Shown here: in pieces, positions 1-5,649 of the stretch | Position numbering within the stretch: the stretch's first letter is position 1 | Layout: each line of letters opens with the position of its first letter | Source: Spirochaetota bacterium | GTDB taxonomy: Bacteria; Spirochaetota; B62-G9; DRHN01 | Assembly (NCBI GenBank): GCA_023136305.1 | Contig: JAGLSF010000146.1 | Location: 1-5,649 of the forward strand | Direction of reading: 5' to 3' | Length of the DNA: 5,649 nt | Position numbers and translations under genes: made by a program | Notes under the pieces: model-generated | The model's database searches: none | Seen by the model: only the letters and a program-made list of their open reading frames with translations | Told to the model about the DNA's origin: nothing

Positions 1-1711
1 AGTCGAACTCTATGCCCTGGCCGATTCGGTTGGGGCCGGAACCGATTATGAGCACCTTCTCCTTCTTGGTTTCTACGACCTCGTCCTCATGGTCGTAGCT
101 CGAGTAGAAGTAGGGTGTGTAGGACTCGAACTCAGCGGCGCAGGTATCCACCATCTTGAAGGTGGGCATGATGCCCGCTTCCTTTCGTTTGGCCCTGACC
201 TCAAACGCATCGATACCCTTGAGATGGGCGATGTATTCGTCTGAAAGACCCGTGCGCTTCGCCTGCCGAAGCGTTTCCCTGTTCAGAGGATTGTCCTGCA
301 CGAACTTGATCGTACGGGTGGCTTTCCCGAACATTGTTATGAACCAGGGATCAATATGGGTGCGATCAACAATCTCGTTCTCGGTGACCCCCCTCCTGAG
401 CGCCTCGATCATAAGAGGGATGCGGTCTGGCGAGTTAATGGAGATGATCTCAAGAATCTCGTCCGTGCTGCGGCCTGCCGCATCTTTATACCAGGATTCT
501 CCATATTCGAGAGCGCGCAGTCCCTTGAAGAGAGCCTCGAGGAAGGTCCGGCCCAGGGCCATGATTTCTCCCACCGACTTCATCTGTATGCCGAGCTCCC
601 TGGCTGAACCCGGAAACTTCTCGAAGGCAAACCGAGGCAGCTTCACGGCCACGTAGTCGATGACCGGCTCGAAGGATGCGGGGGTTTTCAGGGTAATATC
701 GTTGGGAATCTCGTCGAGGGTGTATCCGACCGCCAGCTTGGCCGCTATCTTTGCAATGGGAAAACCCGTCGCCTTGGACGCCAGTGCCGAGCTCCGGGAC
801 ACCCGGGGATTCATCTCAATGGCAACAATACGGCCCGATTCGGGGTCCTGGGCGAACTGTACATTGGAACCTCCGGTCTCTACCCCGATCTTCCGGAGTA
901 TGGCGATCGAGGCGTCACGCATGTACTGGTTTTCCTGATCGGAGAGCGTCATTGCGGGCGTCACCGTTGCACTGTCGCCCGTGTGTATGCCCATGGGGTC
1001 GATGTTTTCGATGCAGCAGATGATGACCGCGTTGTCATGCCGGTCGCGCATCACCTCGTACTCGAACTCCTTCCACCCGAATACAGACTCTTCGATGAGC
1101 ACCTGGTGCAAAGGGCTGTTCTCGATGCCCCTGTTCACCGTGCTGCCGAACTCGTCCTCGGTCAGGGCGATGCCGCCTCCCTTGCCGCCCAGGGTAAAGG
1201 AAGGCCTGATGATGAGCGGAAGGCCGATCTCATCCCTCAACTGCTGCGCCTCGCGAAGCGAATGGGCAAGCCCGCTTTTCGGCGTGTCAAGCCCGATCTC
1301 CCCCATGGCTTTCTTGAACAGCTCACGCTGTTCAGCTTTTCGAATAACATCTATGTCCGCGCCGATGCACTCCACACCAAACTGTTCGAGCACACCCTGG
1401 TCGTCGAGCTCAGCGGCAAGATTGAGCGCTGTCTGCCCTCCAAGAGTAGGGAGTATCGCATCGGGCCGTTCACGGGCAATTATCTGCGCAACCGGTTCAG
1501 ATGTGAGGGGCTCGATATAGGTGCGGTCAGTCATGCGAGGGTCAGTCATGACCGTTGCCGGGTTGGAGTTCACGAGAATGACCGAGTACCCCTCCTCCTT
1601 GAGAGCCTTCACTGCCTGTGTGCCCGAGTAGTCGAACTCGCAGGCCTGACCGATGACAATGGGGCCCGACCCGATAAGGAGTATTTTCTTTATGTCAGTC
1701 CGTTTCGGCAT
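1..1711 (-). CDS. carB: Carbamoyl-phosphate synthase large subunit, N-terminal 570 residues (3' end beyond window)
   Basis: This is the large, synthetase subunit of carbamoyl-phosphate synthetase. In this family it uses ammonia tunnelled from CarA, bicarbonate and two ATP to make carbamoyl phosphate for pyrimidine and arginine synthesis in the cytosol. The reading frame begins MPKRTDIKKILLIGSGPIVI at an ATG ending at 1711 and stays open to the window edge. Visible landmarks: the ATP-grasp glycine loop RPSFTLGGKGGG near residues 169-180, IENIDPMGIHTGDS near 240, and IEMNPRVSRSS with E299 and N301 at the same numbering as the E. coli metal ligands. The fragment ends in GSGPNRIGQGIEFD, the opening of the second (carbamoyl phosphate) half. 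So the carboxyphosphate half and the oligomerisation domain are complete, and roughly 500 residues are missing by comparison with the usual ~1070. A weak ribosome site (GGAAAG) lies 9 bases before the ATG. It follows carA by 121 bases. Identity is secure. Confidence 0.98.
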   Translation of the reverse strand, partial: MPKRTDIKKILLIGSGPIVIGQACEFDYSGTQAVKALKEEGYSVILVNSNPATVMTDPRMTDRTYIEPLTSEPVAQIIARERPDAILPTLGGQTALNLAAELDDQGVLEQFGVECIGADIDVIRKAEQRELFKKAMGEIGLDTPKSGLAHSLREAQQLRDEIGLPLIIRPSFTLGGKGGGIALTEDEFGSTVNRGIENSPLHQVLIEESVFGWKEFEYEVMRDRHDNAVIICCIENIDPMGIHTGDSATVTPAMTLSDQENQYMRDASIAILRKIGVETGGSNVQFAQDPESGRIVAIEMNPRVSRSSALASKATGFPIAKIAAKLAVGYTLDEIPNDITLKTPASFEPVIDYVAVKLPRFAFEKFPGSARELGIQMKSVGEIMALGRTFLEALFKGLRALEYGESWYKDAAGRSTDEILEIISINSPDRIPLMIEALRRGVTENEIVDRTHIDPWFITMFGKATRTIKFVQDNPLNRETLRQAKRTGLSDEYIAHLKGIDAFEVRAKRKEAGIMPTFKMVDTCAAEFESYTPYFYSSYDHEDEVVETKKEKVLIIGSGPNRIGQGIEFD

Positions 1712-1832
1712 TTCTCAGATCTTTCCATGCCTCAATGTTTCATTCACACACCCAATGCAATAACAGAAAATGCGCAGCCCGAACCCATACACACTATATT
1801 TTGGGTGCACTTCTTTTCAAACCGCAATCACT
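1712..1832 (-). other. carA-carB intergenic spacer
   Basis: The 121-base spacer is longer than is usual in a compact carAB operon. It holds no recognisable gene and no hairpin followed by a T run, so read-through from carA into carB is expected. A seven-base inverted repeat, CACCCAA (1749-1755) with TTGGGTG (1801-1807), encloses 45 bases and could form a long-range stem in the transcript. Only the weak GGAAAG site at the carB end suggests a ribosome site. Confidence 0.5.
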
Positions 1833-3056
1833 TCACGAATTATTTACCATCTCAAGAAACTCGTCAAAAAGCCAGAGCGTGTCATGGGGTCCCGGCCCCG
1901 CCTCCGGATGGAACTGCACGGAAAACAGGGGGTATTTCTTGTGCTTCAAACCCTCTATGGTGTGATCGTTGAGATTGATGAAGGTCACCTCGATATCATC
2001 TCGCCTCAAGGTTTCATCATCAACATTGAAGCCATGATTCTGCGTGGTGATGTACACCTTATTCGTCCGCTCGTCTCTGACCGGTTGGTTGCCGCCGTGA
2101 TGACCGAACTTGAGCTTGAAAGTCTTTGCACCAAGGGCCTGCCCGATCATCTGATGACCGAGGCAGATACCAAAAATGGGCACTTCACCGAGAAGCTCTT
2201 GGGCGAGCGAAACCACTTCCGGCACCGCAGCCGGGTCGCCCGGACCGTTGGAGAGTAGAATACCATCGGGTTTCGCTGCCATGATGTCTTTCTTCGAGCT
2301 GCCGGCAGGAAACACCTCAACCCTGCACCCGCGCTCAGCCAGTTCACGGAGAGAGCTTATCTTGATCCCGCAGTCGAGCACCACAACCCTCGGCTCCCTG
2401 CCGTCACAGTAGAGGTAGGGAGTGGAGGGGACGACCTCCTTCACAAGATTCCTCCCCACGAGCTTCGGAGCAGTCTGCACCTTCTTGAGGAAGGCCTTCT
2501 GATCCCTGGTTTTCGTCGTTATACCAGCAATCATTGCACCCTGATCGCGTATGTGCCTTGTGAGCTCCCTGGTATCCACACCCTCCACTCCCAGCACATC
2601 CTGGCTGTGCAGGTAATTTGACAGGCTGGCGCACACCCTGTTATGCGTGCGCCCTGACTGCCTTCGAATCACCTGTCTATGAGATGAGAGTGAAACCCTA
2701 TTGCCCTTACCGAGGGAACTTTTCCGCCCCTCTTTTTCCTTGTAAAGCGGGTTTCCCTTCGGCTGTGAGAGTTCTCCTGCAGCTTTGGAATCAAGCTTCT
2801 CACCCGAATACTCCCGCACCACGAACCCTTCGGTGAAAATCCGCATGGACTCGTCTTCATCCTCTCGGATCCCGTAATTACCGATCTGTGTGCAGGTCAT
2901 CATCACAATCTGGCCCTGGTATGAAGGATCGGTGATGACCTCCTGATACCCGGTCAGCCCCGTATTGAACACAAGCTCCCCGAACACCTCACCAGCACCT
3001 GTAAAACTCTCGCACTCGCAGGACCATCCGTCCTCGAGCATCAGAAGTGCGTTCAT
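1833..3056 (-). CDS. carA: Carbamoyl-phosphate synthase small (glutaminase) subunit with an internal in-frame insertion
   Basis: This is the glutamine amidotransferase subunit that hydrolyses glutamine and passes ammonia to CarB. From the ATG at 3056 it encodes 407 residues; E. coli CarA has 382. The N-terminal CarA domain starts MNALLMLEDG and contains GEVFGELVFNTGLTGYQEV, DPSYQGQIV and GVDTRELTRHIRDQGAM. The C-terminal class I glutaminase domain has SNGPGDP, the nucleophile C298 in FGICLGHQ, KFGHHGGNQPV, TTQNHGFNVD, and the dyad H383/E385 in FHPEAGPGPHD. All catalytic residues are present. The odd part is residues about 84-143, which replace the usual short SN(W/F/Y)R linker with a basic, low-homology stretch (see its own entry). 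The frame is open upstream to a TTG at 3122, but homology begins exactly at MNALL, so the ATG is preferred even though no good ribosome site precedes it. The gene is followed by carB, presumably co-transcribed. Confidence 0.95.
   Translation of the reverse strand: MNALLMLEDGWSCECESFTGAGEVFGELVFNTGLTGYQEVITDPSYQGQIVMMTCTQIGNYGIREDEDESMRIFTEGFVVREYSGEKLDSKAAGELSQPKGNPLYKEKEGRKSSLGKGNRVSLSSHRQVIRRQSGRTHNRVCASLSNYLHSQDVLGVEGVDTRELTRHIRDQGAMIAGITTKTRDQKAFLKKVQTAPKLVGRNLVKEVVPSTPYLYCDGREPRVVVLDCGIKISSLRELAERGCRVEVFPAGSSKKDIMAAKPDGILLSNGPGDPAAVPEVVSLAQELLGEVPIFGICLGHQMIGQALGAKTFKLKFGHHGGNQPVRDERTNKVYITTQNHGFNVDDETLRRDDIEVTFINLNDHTIEGLKHKKYPLFSVQFHPEAGPGPHDTLWLFDEFLEMVNNS
2628..2807 (-). repeat. In-frame insertion in carA, possibly a small palindromic element
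   Basis: Between VVREY and LSNYLHSQDV, CarA normally has about 11 residues; here there are about 61. The extra stretch is rich in Lys, Arg, Ser and Gly (for example GNPLYKEKEGRKSSLGKG) and matches no part of CarA that I know. At DNA level it contains two inverted repeats. GAAACCC at 2692-2698 pairs with GGGTTTC at 2749-2755, and GGCGCAC at 2628-2634 pairs with GTGCGCC at 2647-2653. The second lies exactly at the left edge of the extra segment. Smaller complementary runs (CCCT/AGGG at 2704-2716) sit between the first pair. This resembles short palindromic elements that insert in frame into bacterial genes, such as Rickettsia RPEs, and the PLYK..GR..SSLGKG flavour recalls dispersed repeats in some anaerobe genomes. 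That origin is inference; the extra length and the inverted repeats are seen directly. Exact boundaries are uncertain by several codons. Confidence 0.55.
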
Positions 3057-3102
3057 GGTAAACCGAATACCCCGATGGTCTAATTTGTGTTGAAAGGTAC
3101 AT
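2989..3102 (-). CDS. Possible 37-residue leader ORF overlapping the carA start
   Basis: An ATG at 3100-3102 is preceded by a consensus Shine-Dalgarno AGGAGG (3110-3115) at a 7-base spacing, the strongest ribosome site in the carA upstream region. The frame differs from carA. It encodes MYLSTQIRPSGYSVYHERTS and further residues, ending in TGA at 2989 after running across the carA ATG at 3056. No family resemblance is seen in the peptide. It may be a regulatory upstream ORF whose translation couples to, or blocks, carA initiation. It may also be an accident, because the same bases can be read as the spacer of a promoter. Evidence for expression is only the ribosome site. Confidence 0.22.
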   Translation of the reverse strand: MYLSTQIRPSGYSVYHERTSDARGRMVLRVREFYRCW

Positions 3103-3122
3103 GGCCCACCCTCCTTTGTCAA
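3094..3122 (-). promoter_or_regulatory. Candidate sigma-70-type promoter for carAB
   Basis: A perfect -35 hexamer TTGACA (3117-3122) is followed after 17 bases by TACCTT (3094-3099), which matches only three of six -10 positions. If used, transcription would begin near 3087, about 30 bases before the carA ATG. The AGGAGG would then lie inside the promoter spacer and could not act as a ribosome site. This reading and the leader-ORF reading are mutually exclusive for transcripts starting here. Confidence 0.25.
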
Positions 3123-3150
3123 TGCGAAAGATATTTGGAGAGATTTATGG

Positions 3151-3210
3151 TGATCTGTTCATAATACGGAGGCAATCTTCATATACAATCTATGAATCCT
3201 GATGTGTTCA
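3151..3210 (-). repeat. Pair of near-identical 11-base direct repeats before carA
   Basis: TGAACAGATCA (3151-3161) and TGAACACATCA (3200-3210) on the minus strand match at 10 of 11 positions, with starts 49 bases apart. The upstream copy includes the stop codon of the preceding gene and the downstream copy lies within the carA upstream region next to the candidate TATTAT. They could be paired operator half-sites, but two copies in AT-rich DNA may also be chance. Confidence 0.2.
3161..3188 (-). promoter_or_regulatory. Alternative candidate promoter upstream of carA
   Basis: TATTAT (3161-3166, five of six matches to the -10 consensus) lies 16 bases after TTGTAT (3183-3188, three of six matches to -35). 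A transcript from here would include the AGGAGG site and the short leader ORF before carA. It is a weak match in AT-rich DNA and is offered only as a candidate. Confidence 0.2.
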
Positions 3211-4251
3211 AATATTTATCCTATTGGCTTTTGTGAGGACTACTTTCTGAAGGGTTTTCCTAAATCGGTGGGGCGACTTTCCATCAAAATCAATAAAAAT
3301 CTGCTGTAAAGCATTTTCTCTCTCAGTCTTGTACTTCAAAGGATTCGTGAGATTATCTAAAACTGCACGTGTAATATCCCTTTTACTGGATACAACATCC
3401 CCACAGTGCCAAATCCAGGTGTGATCATCCGGGATTTTACTATCGGGTCGTGGGTTTAAAAATACTATTGGTTTTTTGAAAGGCAGGTATTCATGGGAGA
3501 CAGAAGAAATATCTGTCAGGAGAATATCTGAAATCGCCGTAAATGGCAGAATGTTTGCGCTTCTTGGGAAAATGTAAGCATTTCTTTTTTTTAAGACATA
3601 AGCCCTGAGTATCTCCCAAGGCTTTTTCTTTAAAATATCAGCATGGGGCTTAACAATTACATTGTAATTCCTTAAATCTCCCAGCACTGCCGAAATGTAC
3701 CTGGGGAATGAGGAGTAGCGATTTGTATCAATCCAGGTTGGCGCATACAGTACGGTTTTTCTTGATATATCAATGCCTATCTTTCTTTTAAATCCATCAG
3801 CATCGAAATCGGAATTGAGAAAAAAGTCGATTTTTGGATATCCTATCACGGCAATCCGATCTGCATCCGCCAATCCTTTCCGCACAAGATCGTCTTTCAT
3901 TTTCTTTCCGGGCACTGCAATCAGATCGTAGTCATGAAGGTCCCGCTTGAAATTGTAGGGTTTATCGGAAGTCCCGTGAAATACCTGCACATGCTTCAAA
4001 CCGGGATACCTTTCAATGAAACCGAGAGAAAATCCGGGATGCACCAGTACATCAACTGTTCGAGGATTAAAATTACTGTAAAGCTCCTTCCCGTTCTTGA
4101 AATAGATGACCTTGATATTTTCTTTACCTTTCCCAATATTTTTCTCAAAGTTTTTTATGTACGTTAAGATGAGTCCTCCGGTTTCGTTAACCAGCGGCAT
4201 AATCGAATCGTAATAGTGCGGTGAGCTGCTGATGTAGTATCCGATTCTCAT
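3208..4251 (-). CDS. CDP-glycerol glycerophosphotransferase family protein (TagB/TagF-like)
   Basis: The 347-residue product matches the Glyphos_transf (TagB/TagF) family, which transfers glycerol phosphate or a related polyol phosphate from a CDP donor to a membrane-bound acceptor on the cytosolic face. The sequence shows HGTSDK at 92-97, the linker motif GYPKID at 137-142, VLYAPTW near 167-173, IVKPHAD near 199-205, and the donor-binding block DILLTDISSVSHEYLPFKKPIVF at 242-264. A family-like DFDGKS occurs near 321. The histidines of HGT and KPH correspond to positions regarded as catalytic in TagF. No membrane segment is evident. The protein is about the size of the catalytic domain alone, without the N-terminal extension of polymerising TagF, so it resembles a primase or single-addition enzyme more. 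A good ribosome site (AGAAGGT) precedes the ATG, and the gene starts 27 bases after the preceding stop. The DNA is AT-rich compared with carAB. Family is confident; donor and acceptor are unknown. Confidence 0.88.
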   Translation of the reverse strand: MRIGYYISSSPHYYDSIMPLVNETGGLILTYIKNFEKNIGKGKENIKVIYFKNGKELYSNFNPRTVDVLVHPGFSLGFIERYPGLKHVQVFHGTSDKPYNFKRDLHDYDLIAVPGKKMKDDLVRKGLADADRIAVIGYPKIDFFLNSDFDADGFKRKIGIDISRKTVLYAPTWIDTNRYSSFPRYISAVLGDLRNYNVIVKPHADILKKKPWEILRAYVLKKRNAYIFPRSANILPFTAISDILLTDISSVSHEYLPFKKPIVFLNPRPDSKIPDDHTWIWHCGDVVSSKRDITRAVLDNLTNPLKYKTERENALQQIFIDFDGKSPHRFRKTLQKVVLTKANRINI

Positions 4252-4278
4252 TTCCCGTACCTTCTTCTGAAGGGCCTA

Positions 4279-5076
4279 TCAATTCACTCCAATTTCATTC
4301 ACCTTTATTTCACGTACCGTGTAAATGGTTACGGCAAACGATCTGACGACGAACAGGGCGCTGAGAAAGATGAGCACTATATCGGTCCTTCTGAGAAGGA
4401 TGAAAACAACGGTGAGCAAATACCAAACATCCATGGAGATTTTCACGCCAAATAAAACGCGTCCGAGAAACTTCGCTACCCTTCCGCCGTGCGCAGCCGC
4501 GGATATGGCGCCGTGCTGCTTTCCTGCCCGCTCTTGAGAACGACGGGGGTTGATACCGTGGGTTTCATACCCATCTTTCTTGATCTCGCTCAGAAAAACC
4601 GACTTCTTCAACGTTCGGGTAAGGAAAGAGTAGGAGAGCATGTATCCGATGCATATCCCGAGTATGAAATAAACTGATCCATCGAAATAAAACCAGCTCT
4701 GATAGCCAATTACGGTGTAAAGCACCATCCCGCCTATTCTCTTCAGATACATATCGAGCCATTCATCGTAGAGAAACCTCTTTCTCAAGTCCTCCGCGAT
4801 CCGGCTGACCGATAAACCAAGAACAGAGGATACGACGAGGAGTACGGAAACAACGATCACGAACAACCAGTTTTCGAAACCAAATACAAAGAGAAGAGTC
4901 GAAGCTGCAAGTACCAGGAAAAAGGCGCCAATAGCGACCGGCTTTGGGTCTTTGACTCCGGCCCGGATTACGAGGCGAGAAACAAGTTCTGCGATCCTGC
5001 GCACAGGTAATGACGAATGGGGAACCTCCGAACTGCCCTCCTCATTCAGCAGCCATCTTTCCTGTTTACGATTCAT
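4279..5076 (-). CDS. Degenerate CDP-alcohol phosphatidyltransferase-like membrane protein, probable pseudoenzyme
   Basis: This 265-residue integral membrane protein has hydrophobic stretches near residues 48-66, 69-88, 116-125, 134-151, 217-228 and 232-250. It aligns without gaps to the adjacent upstream CDP-alcohol phosphatidyltransferase around EWLDMYLKRIG (105-115) versus AWLDRLLDRVG. The signature D-x2-DG-x2-AR-x8-G-x3-D-x3-D is badly eroded: the four metal-binding Asp positions read G87, V90, D108 and K112, and the DG Gly, the Arg and the later Gly read S91, E95 and D104. The C-terminal halves also match (YLLTVVFILLRRTD versus YLYLSFFILLNRLD), where the neighbour's GERY motif has become DVWY. 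The frame is intact and tightly coupled: its ATG overlaps the previous stop by 11 bases. I infer a tandem paralogue kept as a non-catalytic subunit, perhaps pairing with the active enzyme, since this family works as dimers. An unrelated function cannot be excluded. The loop at 163-205 is polar and rich in Gly, Arg and His. Confidence 0.72.
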   Translation of the reverse strand: MNRKQERWLLNEEGSSEVPHSSLPVRRIAELVSRLVIRAGVKDPKPVAIGAFFLVLAASTLLFVFGFENWLFVIVVSVLLVVSSVLGLSVSRIAEDLRKRFLYDEWLDMYLKRIGGMVLYTVIGYQSWFYFDGSVYFILGICIGYMLSYSFLTRTLKKSVFLSEIKKDGYETHGINPRRSQERAGKQHGAISAAAHGGRVAKFLGRVLFGVKISMDVWYLLTVVFILLRRTDIVLIFLSALFVVRSFAVTIYTVREIKVNEIGVN

Positions 5077-5649
5077 TGAAACGTCTCAGGCTCTCGTCGG
5101 CCTTTTTCAATTTGTTTTTCAGATGATGAGAGATACTCACAACCCGCAGGACAACAAGAAAGGAGGTCATAAACAGCATGAAATCCAGCCGGTTCAGCAG
5201 GATAAAAAAGCTCAAGTAAAGGTACCTTTCACCGATACCGAAATTGAGAAAAAAAAACACCCGCGAGATAACGAGGGTAAGGTTTTTCTTTTCTTTCTGT
5301 GAATCATTCCCCTTTACCGGCTCTTCCTTTGTTTTTTCTTTTTCTATTTCCCTGAATTTGGCGATTTCTCCAACAATGCAGCTGTCCGATACTGCCATCG
5401 CAAGTGAAAACGCCGTAAGCCCGTACCCCGTTACAAGCCCGAGAAAAATAAACAGTATGCGACCGGTTTGCCACCAAGCAAGGATTCCACTTACCGCAAA
5501 GATCGCAAACTCACCGACTCTGTCCAGTAGTCTATCGAGCCATGCGCCGAGTTTTGACGTTCTCCCGGTTATTCTTGCGAGCTGACCGTCGGAGCAATCA
5601 ATGATAAACGAGAGCTGTATTAAAAGCGCTATAACGATCCGGTAAAATA
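5066..5649 (-). CDS. CDP-alcohol phosphatidyltransferase family enzyme, C-terminal 193 residues (5' end beyond window)
   Basis: This family swaps the CMP of a CDP-alcohol (CDP-diacylglycerol, CDP-inositol and similar) for another alcohol in the membrane. The visible part contains the complete signature: D17-C-S-D20-G-Q-L-A24-R25, eight residues, G34, then D38 and D42, in the form DCSDGQLAR and GAWLDRLLDR, so it should be active. Membrane segments surround it at about 2-16, 47-57, 62-84 and three further stretches in the C-terminal half. A charged Lys/Glu-rich cytosolic loop lies at about 102-127 (EIEKEKTKEEP to SQKEKKN). The motif GERYL follows. The start codon and first membrane segments lie outside the window. 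A run of nine T (A9 at 5249-5257 on the plus strand) encodes FFF. The stop overlaps the start of the degenerate paralogue by 11 bases. The donor and acceptor are unknown; the neighbouring TagB/F-like gene suggests polyol-phosphate chemistry. Confidence 0.9.
   Translation of the reverse strand, partial: FYRIVIALLIQLSFIIDCSDGQLARITGRTSKLGAWLDRLLDRVGEFAIFAVSGILAWWQTGRILFIFLGLVTGYGLTAFSLAMAVSDSCIVGEIAKFREIEKEKTKEEPVKGNDSQKEKKNLTLVISRVFFFLNFGIGERYLYLSFFILLNRLDFMLFMTSFLVVLRVVSISHHLKNKLKKADESLRRFNES

Noticed and set aside
156..656. 166-codon plus-strand open frame
   Set aside because: It is opposite conserved CarB sequence on the minus strand, with no recognisable motif. It is a shadow of carB.
983..1972. 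329-codon open frame on the plus strand, antisense to carB
   Set aside because: It lies in exact codon register opposite carB (codon positions 1 and 3 paired). There a stop appears only where carB uses TTA, CTA or TCA, which are rare in this GC-rich gene. It has no family resemblance and no ribosome site, and it runs on through the carA-carB spacer into carA.
2628..2807. The carA insertion as a pair of compensating frameshifts
   Set aside because: Reading the segment in the other frames does not restore the canonical SN(W/F/Y)R linker, and the segment is about 150 bases too long, so extra DNA is the better explanation.
3057..3122. N-terminal 22-residue extension of CarA from a TTG codon at 3122
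   Set aside because: Homology to CarA begins at MNALL. The extension has no family match, and no ribosome site precedes the TTG; the AGGAGG lies inside the extension.
3057..3207. Intrinsic terminator between the transferase gene and carA
   Set aside because: No GC-rich hairpin followed by a T run could be found in the 151 bases, so read-through is possible.
4489..4677. Small plus-strand open frames across the degenerate phosphatidyltransferase gene
   Set aside because: They are antisense to a well-formed membrane protein frame that aligns to its paralogue, and show no motif or ribosome site.

Overview
All recognisable genes in this window lie on the minus strand, so the biology reads from right to left. 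Five protein genes account for nearly all of it. Both outer genes run off the window: the 5' end of a CDP-alcohol phosphatidyltransferase gene on the right, and the 3' half of carB on the left. No rRNA, tRNA, CRISPR array, insertion sequence with a transposase, or convincing intrinsic terminator was seen.

Right part (3208-5649): a tight three-gene cluster. The first gene (right edge) encodes a membrane CDP-alcohol phosphatidyltransferase with an intact signature. The second overlaps its stop codon by 11 bases and encodes a membrane protein of the same fold. It aligns without gaps to its neighbour through the active site but has lost three of the four metal-binding aspartates, so it looks like a catalytically dead partner. 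The third starts 27 bases further on and encodes a cytosolic or peripheral transferase of the CDP-glycerol glycerophosphotransferase (TagB/TagF) family. Together they suggest a CDP-activated polyol or phospho-lipid headgroup pathway for a membrane lipid or surface polymer. The actual substrate cannot be read from the sequence.

Left part (1-3056): carA and carB, the small and large subunits of carbamoyl-phosphate synthetase, which supplies carbamoyl phosphate to pyrimidine and arginine synthesis. carA has all catalytic residues but carries an in-frame segment of about 60 codons where relatives have about 11. That segment contains inverted repeats and looks like a small palindromic element captured in the coding sequence. 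The carA start region is also odd. The best Shine-Dalgarno site drives a short out-of-frame ORF that overlaps the carA start, while carA itself has no clear ribosome site.

Organism: a Gram-negative-type bacterium is likely. The carA/carB protein sequences and moderate-to-high GC fit Desulfobacterota (old Deltaproteobacteria) or a related anaerobic lineage, but this is from memory of family resemblance and is only a weak call. The glycerophosphotransferase gene is visibly more AT-rich than carAB, which suggests a different history for that surface-chemistry gene.
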